Assembly: GCA_030278955.1 (NCBI GenBank)
Contig: JAOANR010000004.1
Coordinates: 17,422,526 to 17,486,525, forward strand
DNA: 64,000 nt
Source: Hygrophila difformis
Lineage: Eukaryota > Streptophyta > Magnoliopsida > Lamiales > Acanthaceae
Direction: 5' to 3'
Position numbers and translations under genes: made by a program. Below, piece after piece: positions 24,099 through 34,218 of this stretch. Position 1 is the stretch's first letter. Every line of letters begins with the position of its first letter. A model generated the notes under the pieces. It was given only the letters and a program-made list of their open reading frames with translations, was not told where the DNA came from and did not search any database.

Positions 24099-24963
24099 CA
24101 CATTTTCAAACAAAAACAATTTTTGTTCTCACAAGTATGGGTTAGGTGAACACTGTGCGGTTAATGATGGATTTAGATTTACCAAATCCCTCATCTCACA
24201 TCAATGTCACTTCACAGCCACCCTAGTGAGGTTTTCAAGAAATAAACAAACACATGTCCAGTGGGTATTGGCAAGATTCAAACCCTATATCTACAAACAA
24301 AGGATCAAAGATCAAAGAACCTAAAACATCTAGTTATCTAAGAACTACATGAATAAACTAAGAACACTCAAGTTATCTAAGGAAGCATAAAATACAAATC
24401 AAGGCAGGAAAAATAAGGCATAAAGATAAATACTAACAAGCCTAAAAACGTCTAAGACCTAAGAACACTTATTTGAAGCTCTAAGGCACAAAATCAAGCT
24501 AACAACCCACCAAACATGCATTTATTAAGTTTGAATGTCAACTAGGACATAATAAATGTAACCTAGTTGAAACAAACAAACCTGCTAAGCATTTATTTCT
24601 AAAGAAAGCATTAAAGAGTGCCAAACACATGAATAACACCATTTCTGGAAATTTTTCTTGTATTGACACTGTGAAAGCAAAATAAAGAACCCAAAACCAT
24701 CATTAACTTGAAGGTATGGTTTATTCTAACTAGAATGCTTGTAAAAATTCTGGAAATTGCTACTCTAAGGGTTATACAAACTGCTTCTACACTAAACTAA
24801 GATCAAAGCATGTAAAGATTACACTACTTGCAAGAAAAATAAACTAAACTAAACTAAACTACCTACCTAACCCTAAAGGGGTGTGGAACCTCCTGCTGTT
24901 CTTTTTGTCCCAGCTGCTTTTTGGCCAAATTCTTGATCTCCGGATTCTGTTGTGGAAGGTCTG

Positions 24964-24972
24964 CTTTTATAG
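24964..24972 (-). promoter_or_regulatory. TATA box, Athila-like 3' LTR
   Basis: Minus strand CTATAAAAG, preceded by TGGGCCTAGGGTTTCG. The equivalent in the 5' LTR is 44280-44288, which would drive gag-pol. Array 2 ends about 80 bp upstream. Confidence 0.65.
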
Positions 24973-25048
24973 ATAAATTTCGAAACCCTAGGCCCACCAG
25001 TGTTGTGCTCATGCTTCACAGCTTTCTTTGGATGAATTTTTGAGTGAA

Positions 25049-25428
25049 GTTCGAATTATCTCAACCAATTCGAATTAATTCGAATTGTGAGATCTCTTCC
25101 TTGAGCTGGAATTGTGGCCTTCAGTCATCAATTCAAATTAATGTGAAGAATTCGAATTGGTCTTTTCTCGAATTGGATGAGGGTTTCTGCTTGGCCTCCT
25201 TGCATTTGTGGCAATTCGAATTGTTTGTGCTAATTCGAATTAATTCGAACTAGACAATTCGAACTGCACTTCTTCTTCTTGCCTTTGGGTTTCTTCTCTC
25301 TTCATTCCCTAATTCGAATTAATTCGAATTTGAACAATTCGAATTAGGCTTCTGCATCCCTTCCAACACTTAACCATTTCTTTGTTCTCTTCAGCAATTC
25401 GAATTGTTTGTGCCAATTCGAATTGTGC
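25049..25428. repeat. Palindromic cassette array 2, AATTCGAATT type, upstream of TATA (3' LTR)
   Basis: Five cassettes, some decayed (AATTCAAATT, AATTCGAACT). The last one lacks 24 bp that its counterpart at 44708-44764 retains, a deletion between repeated AATTCG units. Confidence 0.93.
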
Positions 25429-25718
25429 TTCAACACTTGACCAAATTTCAGTTGTGGGATTTTCAATCTTTTTCCCATCTTTTCATTCCTTTTTCTTTTC
25501 TTTTTCCTTTTTTCATGTTTTTGGATTTTTCTAACACAAATACAATTTAAAATTGCATATTTTGTGTCTTTTTATTACCGGCTTGATGTTTTTACAAACT
25601 AGCATTAATCTGTCAAATTCAACTGCTTTCTTATTGAAATAAGATGGAAACACGATCAAAATGTCCGTCTCAGACACGGAAATGGATTGGAAATAATGGA
25701 TAATTTTGGCCATTATCA

Positions 25719-25733
25719 ACATCCTCACATTTA
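25719..25733 (-). other. PPT-like sequence of the Athila-like element
   Basis: Minus strand TAAATGTGAGGATGT directly before the LTR start TGATAATGG. It is only moderately purine-rich. Position identifies it as the plus-strand primer site. Confidence 0.6.
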
Positions 25734-27342
25734 ATACTGATCGTCCCCGAGCAGTCAGAGTCAGTGCTCCTAGGAGCTTGGACTCTGCATATTCAATCCA
25801 TTTGCGTGGCCTCAGAAATTTCATTTTTCTTATATTGGGATAAGACAATCAAAATTACAAGTATTAAACTCTCTTGGTTGCAGTGTTTAATGGAATGATA
25901 CTTCTCACTTGAGTGAACACACAAACCAATCATTATTGTTAATTCTTCTTGAATAGGTGTTTAGAAAAATTCATTGGCTTACTTCTTGAATTCAGGCATG
26001 ACATGATCATTGATTAATAGAAACAGAGCCTCACATATAGTAGAAGCGGAAAGTTCACTCACTCTCAAGATTGGCTTTTATCATCAACGCTCAAAATCAA
26101 ATTCAATTAAATTCTCCCATAAGCTTGCAATTGGACCAACTCGCCACCGGCTCATTTCCTCAAATCGAGTTCCCGAGGTCTTATTCAAGGTTATAACGGG
26201 GCATACGGTTGTAACATTTGATAGGAAAGGGAATTATTGGGCTAAAAAGTGACATGACACTATTCCACCATAACTTGGCATGTTGTAGAATCTATGATCA
26301 TCATTATTTCTATCTTTCTTTTGTTTTTCTTTCTTTTTGTATTGCATGACATTAGACTTTGTCTAATTTGCTTTGTCATTCGCAATTTATTCTTTGTTGA
26401 ATGGATCTCAACTTCTTCCCCCTTTTTTTTTTTGAATCGGTTTATAGCATACCGATTGATACATATTTGATGATCAAAAATTACAATGCCTTGATGGGAT
26501 GGCTCATGTACACTTGGGTTTGATTTTCTTGGTCTTTTTGTAAGACTGGGAATAATATAGTGGTTTCAAAGAAAAATTAGGCTTAAAGGCTCAAGTTGGT
26601 TAATCCTAAAGGGAAAATGTTTTTGGGTTTGGAATTCAAACGAAAGCCAAAATTTTGGGTTTTCTAAGTGCCTCGATCATTTGCTCAATTTCGGGAATAT
26701 GGCATGGTCTTGAATCGGTCCCAATTGCAAGTTCTAGTGCCCTTTAATCGAATTGATTCACACAATCAAAGAAGTATTGAGTAAAAATGACTCGGCTCAG
26801 ATCTCACAAGGGACGGTTTGATCATGTCATACATTCATTCTCAAATTTAGCCTTTGAAAATTCTTACAACTTATTCAATCAAATTCTCAACATGAATATT
26901 TGTTTTTCTTTCAAGTGATCATATCCTTGGATTTTTATAGTTCAAAACTTCAAGAATTCATGTCATGCATATTTTTAAGTGTTTTATCCCAATGTAATAG
27001 TCTGAAGATTTCATCGTCAGTCTAAATTCAACATGTGAATTTAGGTGACAGATTTATGCTTGTTTTATGCCGGTTTGTTTAATTGAAAGCAGTAAAAAGA
27101 CACTGTGAGCATGCAAGCATGTCACAACTTATTTTTGGCGTGACAGTCACTTATTCATCTTGGACTGCCACACATCTTTTTTTAAATAATGGAGAACTCA
27201 AGACGAAATTCTCTTTTGGAAAGCAGTAAATGTACATCAGTTACAATAGATTTCCATGGTGAGGGTGGAAAGTGCACTGAATGAATGGAAAATCTAATGT
27301 ATGATGTTTACAATGGAGCTCGCATGAATGTGATCACTTAGC
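25734..27342 (-). other. 3' UTR of the Athila-like element
   Basis: 1.6 kb between ORF3 and the PPT-like site. AT-rich; frames are short (at most about 100 codons) and show no domain. No AATTCGAATT cassettes occur here, in contrast with the LTRs and the pol-ORF3 spacer. Confidence 0.7.
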
Positions 27343-30300
27343 TTAGTCCTTCTTCTCCGTGGGCTGTGTGGAGGATCCGGTGGCATCTCCTAGAGGTGAT
27401 GGGAACTTGCTGAGGATGGTCTTCATCATTTCGGCTTGATTGTCGAACATTCTGGCTTGACTGGCGAACACTGCTTCGAACATTTTTTTATTCTTTTCCT
27501 CATTCTCAATCCTTTCTTGATGCTGCCTGGCTGCTTCCTTTCTGAACTCCTCTTCTCTCTCAAACATTCTCAGCCTAAACTCTTCCTCTTTCTGCATTTG
27601 TTTCTCGTGAGTCGAAACAATGGCATCGGCCAAAGATCTGACACTCTGCATCATTGACTCTCCCATTCTGCTCACTGCTTCTAGAGTTTGAGAATCAGCT
27701 GGATATTGAGACACAATTGGGCTTCTGCGCGAGGGTCGGACTGGATGTCTTCGTGATAAGCTTGGAGTGGAAACATCAGTTCCAGGATGAGTGGGAGTGG
27801 GAGCAGGTTCTGTTGGTGTGACTGCAGCTTCTTCTGTTGAAGGTACCGCTTCAGTACGGTCCTTCTTCTTGTGCCCTTTGCGTCCGGCTGTTGGTGTCCT
27901 AGGAGTGTATCTGGATTGAGCGTCTGATTCTTCCGGCATAATGTATGTAACTGGTTTAGTTATCCTTGTCTTTGGGACTGGGATCGGCCGGCTCATATCA
28001 ATAAGATCGCTCTCTGCAAAAACTGTTAGATCTACTCCTTGGGCTTCACAAATTCTCCTGATGAGGTTGGGATAGCATAAAGCAGCAGCTCTGGTGCCTG
28101 TGACTTTTGTAGTCATGACATGGAAAATCTGCTCCCCCACGTTGATCTTCAGTCCATGCCAAATCTTGGCAAAACCCTTCAACATTCGACCAGATGTTTC
28201 ATGTGCATGAGGGTTTGGCCTAATCTTCGACATGTAGAAGTCATAGGAGGGTTGAAACTCCAGCTTCAGGTGTTTTGCTTTGAAGGGGATTTCACCAGTG
28301 TAGCTCTCAGCAGTAAGGGACCTAGTGATGTTGTCGTGATATTGCCTGTCAGCTGCCCTGCTTGCTCCCTTCTCGAAATGCTCAGATGTTGGAATTTCTG
28401 ACCTCCAGTTGGGTGTGCCAAGGAAGTTGTTCAAGTATTCCCCCGAGATGTTTATGTCAACTCATCGCACCCAACTTGTCTTTTGTGTGGCATTGATGTT
28501 GCAGTAAAATTCCCGAACCAATTCTGCTATCCCGGGTTCAGCGTGATGCTTAAGGAACTCGGTCCATCCGTGGTTTTCTTTCAATGTGAGTAGCATTGGA
28601 TGATCAATCAATTCTGGACTGAACCCTTTATCAGGGACAAATACTCCACTTAGTGCCATGTATCGTCCCGCATTCTGCTCATTCCCGTTGAACCTCCTCA
28701 TTATGTCAGCATCATCCGTGATGCGGAATTTTCTGAACTTCTTAGTGGATACACCCAGTCTGCCCCTTGAAGTTGAGTTGGCCCAATAACCAGCCGATCG
28801 CACTGATCCGGTCGATTTCTGGGTTCCTTCAGTTCCTGCTTGTTCTCCATCAGAGTCGGAATTCTCCCTTGGCTGTTCCCTCTGTTCAGTTTGCTCGTGC
28901 TGTTCTGATTCAACTTGTGTATTCGGTTGCGGCTCTTCCTCAGTTTGTCCCAACTCAGTTTCTTCACCTCGTTGAGTTGCTTCCTGCTCGTGCAAATTAC
29001 AAGGATCTTCGGGGAATACGGAGTCTAGGAAATCCTCGTGAAGATAAGGATCAACTACATGTTGATATTCTCTTTGTGATGCCTCGACTTCCCTCCTGAT
29101 GGTCGAATCTTCGAACTCCTCCCCCATATCATCTCCTTGTTCCACAGGAATGTTGAGATCGTATTGGAGTATTTGCTGGAATGACTTGTCCTTAAAGTAG
29201 TTTTCTATGGTTTCCAAGTCCGTTTGCTTGTCACCACTACTACTTTCAGTTCTCGCTGTTTCTTGCACTGTGGGTTGCGGTTGAGTAGTGGCTGCCGCTA
29301 GAGTTTGTGCCGTTATGTCATTCAAATCACTCGCAAGCTCGGCGAACTTCTTCTTTGATTCTTCAAATCTGACATTGCCCTCGTGCACCATTTCCTCTAT
29401 CTCCTCTGTGGGCCTCATTGCCTCCATTGCTTTCTCAACATCCGCCTTTGTGTCATTTCTGCGAGCAGTAGATCTCTTTACTTGTTCCTCCTTCTCCCTT
29501 GCCCATTCTGCTGGCTCAGCTTTTACCTTAACAGGAATAATGTCGGTTCCGCTGATTATCTGACAATCATCGTCCCCGACCTCAACCTGTGTTTCAGTGA
29601 GAGCTTTCTTCTTCTTCTCCAGCTCAGCCTGCAATTTTTCAGCAGCTTTTCTATTCTCCTCTTCCTCTCGGGCTTTTCTAATATTTTCCTCCATTTCTAC
29701 CTTCCTGGCGTCTTCTTCTGCTTTCTTGGCCTCCTCTTCAGCTGCCTTGGCCATTTGCTCTTTCCAAAGTCGATTTTTCTCGGCCCTTGCAGCTTCCATT
29801 TTCTGCTTCCACTCCTCCGTCTCTTTTGCCATTTCGATCTCAGCCTCCTCCTTCTCCCTTCTTGCTCTTTCAGCTTGTCGGGCATCGTATTCGGCTTTCC
29901 TCTGTGCCTCAATCCTATCCATCTCAGCTTCCTCTTGAGCTATCCTTGCTGCTTCTGCATCAGCTTCTTCCTGAGCCTTCTTTGTCAATTCTGCATCGGC
30001 TTGCATTTGGGCCTTACGCTGTTGTTCTTTCTTGGATAACTCAATGGCTTGCTTCTTGCCTTTGTCTTTTTGCTTGGTGGGCTCATCATAGAATTTGGGC
30101 ACAGGGGGAATGATCCTTGGCTGACTTGGAGGTTCTTGGATTTTGATCTGAGGCTCAGCAGACTTCTCAGACTTTTCTTTATCTGCCAACCTTATCAGTT
30201 TTCTCTTCTTCTTGGGTGGCTCTGGTTCGGATTCAGTCTGAGAGGGTTCAGATTCGGCAGGCTCAGATTGCTCGGAGGTCGGATCAACATAATCGTCAAT

Positions 30301-31639
30301 GATCTGTTCTTCATCCTCAACATTCAACCCCAATTCCGGTCCTTTGATCTTCAGAAATTTTTGGATGAATTTAGGCTCGGACATGGCTGTGAGTTGCGCA
30401 GTCCATTTTAGTGTGAAATATCTGCCTAGGACACCTTGGAATCCCGTGTTATACTGCAAACGAGGTCGGTGTTCTTGACAGTGCCTTAGACCTTCTGCAT
30501 CCATTTCACGTAGCAGGTCGAGGAACCTCTTTTTCATCTCCGTGTACAAGGTGTCCACGATGTCTGCCTCTTTCTCCTTTAGATGTCCTAGGTCTCGGAC
30601 TGGTGGAATGTTGAGATACTCCAAACACTTGTTTTTGCCCATGACTGAGATCTATTTCCTCTTGCGTCCCATTCTGTCCCATGATCTGTTTCGAATCATC
30701 GCGATGCATTCAGCTCTCATCAGCTCGAAATTGGGCATTCCCTTCATTGTAGTCTCTCGGGGCTCAACTGCCGGAATCCTTTGTGGTAAGAAGACTGGCA
30801 GAATCTCCACATTTCCCGGAGGTATTACTACTCCCGGTCTTAGTACAGACTCCCTGATGTCCTTTTCCCATTTTCCCCATGCGATCATGTATTCCCCCCA
30901 CAGTTTCCTGACTGCTTTTATTTTCTCAATAATCGAATCCAGCATTGGAGTGTGGTGGGCTTGTCCGTAGTTCAGTACCGCCTGGAGAGAGTCCCGGAAG
31001 TTGAATGTCATTTCAGTATGACGCTCTTTTGCACGCAATGTCAGCCATAGCTGCTCCTCCGGTCCACAAATGGTCCCATTGTCGAATAGTTCCTTCTTGT
31101 ATGTAAATGGGAAGGTCTCCGGCATGGAGAGTACACCAGTTGACGCAACTAAGTATGGTGGAGGCGTCTTGGGGGCATAATGCATTTTTACTTCCCTTGT
31201 AATGGGTGGTTGGATGAGGACTGGATCAAAGGCTGCAGCTCTCCTATCTCCGAAGTGGATTTCAAGCATTCTGTTCCAATAAGCCTTCTGTCGTTTAATC
31301 CTCCAAACCATCCGCTCATAGTGGACTCTCGGCTCAGCAAACCGTTGATCGTACCTTGCCTCATCGAACTCCTGTTTCCAGAAATTACATACATGTTGGC
31401 AAAAGTCTCTTTCGAGGCCTGTCGCTCTATCATTTCTTTCTTCCTCTGGAATCGCATTCCACCAATGGTCCTTCATTTCGAACCTCCATTCAATCTGATG
31501 GTCCATAGGCAGGTTATGCTCATTCCTTATGGCCACCCTATTTTCCTCTGCCTCTTTCTTCAGCCTCTCAATTTCCAAGAAAGCACGATCTGGAGTTGTC
31601 TTTGGAAGACCCATCAGGGAATCTATAATGAATTGATCC
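27343..31639 (-). pseudogene. Athila-like ORF3 (env-position protein), main exon, two nonsense codons
   Basis: One continuous minus-strand frame from 31639 to 27343 is broken only by TAG at 30652-30654 and TGA at 28462-28464. The first part (about 320 codons from the first internal ATG, 31614) is Trp/Arg-rich. The second (726 codons) holds a long charged Glu/Lys/Ala/Arg heptad-like stretch (about 30070-29600, probable coiled coil) and acidic Gln/Glu-rich regions. Across the TGA junction lies LVREFYCNIN ... YLNNFLG, which I recall as the conserved core of the putative plant transposon protein domain (Pfam Transposase_32) found in Athila third ORFs. The last 363 codons end in a second Glu/Arg-rich coiled-coil stretch. 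No signal peptide or membrane segment is evident, so a fusogenic envelope is not supported. Function unknown; it looks like a nuclear or structural protein. Confidence 0.8.
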
Positions 31640-33031
31640 CTGGAGAGAAAAGAGTTGGAACTATTTTTAACAAATTTTTGATAAGTGGATCCGAGTTGAA
31701 AGTCAACATCCTCACATTTAGGGCTAAGCTCTAAATGTGAGTTAATTGGTTTCTAATCGAATTTATAGAAAGAAAAACATAGAGCTGGATTGTTAAATCT
31801 AACTCTTATTATAGCAAAAATAAGGAAAGCAAGAGAGAGATAAGGATCTTGGATCCTTAAAATTTTTCTTGGACTATAGATAGTCTAAGATGTTTTTGGG
31901 TGGTCAAAGGACTAAAAAGAGAATATTTCGTAGGTTATTGAGCCTACGAAAGGATTTTTGATTTTTCTCATCACTTAACAAGTGATTGAAATCATGTGAG
32001 ATGGGGGAGATGAGAGATTAATGATGAAAAGCAAATGCACGCGATAAATTATGCAATTACTAGTATGTAACAATGGACCATGACTAAAAATAAAAGTAGA
32101 CATGCATACATACAAAAGGTGATTTTTGGATTTTTATGAAAAGTGTTGACTTGTTTATTAAATGAAATTGAGGGTGTGAGTGGTCCCCCATTTGGATTTT
32201 GTTTTGGAAAGTGGGTTTTTAAGGAATAAAACAAAACATTCCTTACAAATATTCCCCACTTGTTCCAAGGTGACAAAGATCACACACTTTTAATGCAAAG
32301 AACATTCTATCATTTTGTTTTTTTACACGAAAATGCCATGCCATAAGTGTTGGAAAAATTTTGGCATGGTTTTGTCTGTAATACCATGTTCCCGGATGTG
32401 CAAACGTCAACTTCTAGAGTTGAAGTTGCAATGTATGGGCAACAGGTACCCAACAACAACATTTATTACTAACATACTCATATAATATAATACATGCAAA
32501 CATCAAATAAGCAACACACTTGGTCCAAGAGCACTACTGTAATGCAACACTTAACATCAACATGCATTATCAATCATCATCAACAACTTTCTATTGATCA
32601 AAACAGCACAGTGGGCAAAGGAAACATGGCCATAATGTTGCCCCTACTCACAGGTTACCAAAATCACAAAGCAGATAACACAGATACACACATAGACACA
32701 AATGGAACAATAATACTGCAATATGAACAAAAATCAAATTTTTAAGGGTTTTGAGACCCTCATTTTCAAAATAAGAACACCCCCTAAATCACAGAAAATT
32801 TCGAACCCTTAAATGGCAGTTATGAACACAAAACCTAGAACCCTAGGTTCTGCATAGTCGGTTTCTACCCCATTTCTGAACAAACCCAACACACTCCGAC
32901 CACTTTCCGACTCTTCCCGACATGAGAAACAAAAGCATTCCCCTTCCCACCCTCGATTTCGCAAGGAAGATGAAGAGACAAAAACTGAAAACTGTGAAAA
33001 CCGAGTGCGAAAATGAAAAAGAAACACTTAC
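31640..33031 (-). other. Predicted ORF3 leader intron (1,392 nt)
   Basis: The donor GG|GTAAGTG at 33031 matches the plant consensus, and the acceptor CTCTTTTCTCTCCAG|G ends at 31640 after a pyrimidine tract. Removing it joins the 38-nt mini-exon in phase to the ORF3 frame; without splicing the mini-exon runs straight into TAA. The intron holds a second PPT-like copy and stem-loop (31704-31740). No coding potential was seen. Confidence 0.65.
31704..31740 (-). other. PPT-like copy with 10-bp stem-loop, upstream of ORF3
   Basis: Plus strand CAACATCCTCACATTTA (31704-31720) repeats the PPT/LTR junction at 25717-25733. TCACATTTAG (31712-31721) pairs perfectly with CTAAATGTGA (31731-31740) around a 9-nt loop. 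Confidence 0.7.
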
Positions 33032-33069
33032 CCCCTGCTCCCACTCGGATTTGATGACGAAGATGCCAT
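33032..33069 (-). CDS. Predicted 5' mini-exon of ORF3
   Basis: ATG at 33069 in good context (GAAATGG) is the first ATG after the internal TATA box at 33206-33213; no other ATG occurs in the roughly 135 nt between. It encodes MASSSSNPSGSR plus two bases of a Gly codon, then a GTAAGT donor. Joined to 31639 it gives a continuous frame into ORF3. The Ser-rich start is unremarkable. This is a prediction from splice signals and phase alone. Confidence 0.6.
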
Positions 33070-33205
33070 TTCCGACGAGTTTGAACGGAGGAAAGGTCAA
33101 GACGAGTGACTGGTTTCGCGAGGAAGAAGGGTTTCACGAGAGAGAAAACGGGGGATTTTGGGATGAGTGAAAAGTGAAAGTGATGGAAGTGGGGGGAAAC
33201 AAGGG

Positions 33206-33213
33206 TATATAAA
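33206..33213 (-). promoter_or_regulatory. Internal TATA box driving ORF3
   Basis: Minus strand TTTATATA, 18 bp downstream of the last cassette of the AATTCGAATT array, followed by a C/T-rich leader (CCCCCCACTTCC..., TTTTCTCTCTCG) typical of plant 5' UTRs and lacking ATG until 33069. TATATA is palindromic, so direction rests on the leader and the exon. Confidence 0.6.
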
Positions 33214-33230
33214 GAATTCGGACAGGGGGG

Positions 33231-33765
33231 TTCGAATTATGCACTAATTCGAATTAATTCGAATTGGTGCATTCTGTGAGAGATGCGAGTTACTCAGGCC
33301 AATTCAAATTAATTCGAATTGGCTTGAAAGACAAAAATACACACACAAGTTCGAATTCTGAATCAATTCGAATTAATTCGAATTGACTCACAATTCGAAC
33401 CTGGTGGTGGAGACTGACTTTGCATAGAAATGCTTTTGTGAGCTAATTCGAATTATTGGTGTGGTTCGAATTAATTCGAACTTCCCCACAATTCGAATTG
33501 TTCACTTGCATAAGAGAATGCCTTTTGTATGCTAATTCGAATTAGTTAGGCAATTCGAATTAATTCGAATTGCCTTATAATTCGAATTGCAATACTTGGG
33601 CTAATAAAACATTCGAAAATTCTGCCTTGGGTGCCAATTCTTGCATGGCAATTCGAATTAATTCGAATTGCCTGCATAATTCGAATTAACTAATCCGAGA
33701 GTGAAAATTTCCAAGGCAAAATGTCTTGACTGGTTTGTTCCAAGCAATTCAAATTAATTCGGATT
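33231..33765. repeat. Palindromic cassette array, AATTCGAATT type, in the pol-ORF3 spacer
   Basis: About seven cassettes with the same architecture as in the LTRs, several with perfect AATTCGAATTAATTCGAATT cores (near 33246, 33365, 33556, 33650) and outer single AATTCGAATT units. The array lies immediately upstream of the internal TATA box. Confidence 0.92.
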
Positions 33766-34218
33766 TTCTTGAAATGAAAAATAAACCACATTCAAGACTT
33801 AGGAAAATTTTTAGGTTTTCAAAAATTTATGCTCATCAAGATGAACTCAATGGCAAACATATCTACAAAGAATTAGAATCTAAAATATATTGCTTGCATA
33901 AATTAGGTTGGGTTAACAATTTTATTTTATGAATTTATTCTGGATTTTAGATTTCTCTAAATTCCAAAATCAACCTCCATTAAATATAATGTTAACCCAA
34001 CCGGGAACCTGGTTTTTGGAAGCTTTATCTTTCTTTTTGTTGGTTCCTCGAATTCCTGCAAAACAATTATAAAAAAGGTATTAGGTCTTCTCCAAATATC
34101 AACATCCTCACATTTAGAGTCTTAGTACTCTAAATGTTCAATTGATTTTTGGATACTCTATCCCAATAAAAATAGGTGGAGCAAGTAATAAATAAGTAGG
34201 TAAATATATGTATAATAT
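33766..34218 (-). other. Spacer downstream of pol with PPT-like copy and 11-bp stem-loop
   Basis: The plus strand at 34100-34116 repeats CAACATCCTCACATTTA, and ACATTTAGAGT (34110-34120) pairs perfectly with ACTCTAAATGT (34127-34137) across a 6-nt loop. On the minus strand this lies about 80 nt after the pol stop and reads GAGGATGTTGATAT, close to the PPT/LTR-start junction. No coding sequence was seen in the remainder. Confidence 0.7.

Larger units (their letters stand above)
21035..25718 (-). repeat. Athila-like 3' LTR (4,684 bp)
   Basis: True orientation reads TGATAATGGCC ... AAAAGTTTCA. It carries array 2 (25049-25428), a TATA box (24964-24972), array 1 (23636-24098), a GAAAGCA-rich stretch (21590-22180), and at its 3' end three degenerate copies of its own terminus at 21035, 21210 and 21330. 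Confidence 0.95.

Noticed and set aside
24837..24860. Telomere-like repeat (TAAAC)n
   Set aside because: The unit is AACTA/CTAAA of 5 bp, not the plant telomere CCCTAAA, and is only four units long within an LTR.
29383..30039. Plus-strand ORF of 218 codons within ORF3
   Set aside because: Antisense shadow of the Glu/Lys-rich coiled-coil coding sequence; Leu/Phe/Ser-rich composition is the reverse complement of that bias.
33231..33765. Heat-shock elements in the AATTCGAATT arrays
   Set aside because: The spacing of GAA and TTC is 0 or 4 nt, not the 2 nt of canonical nGAAnnTTCn arrays.
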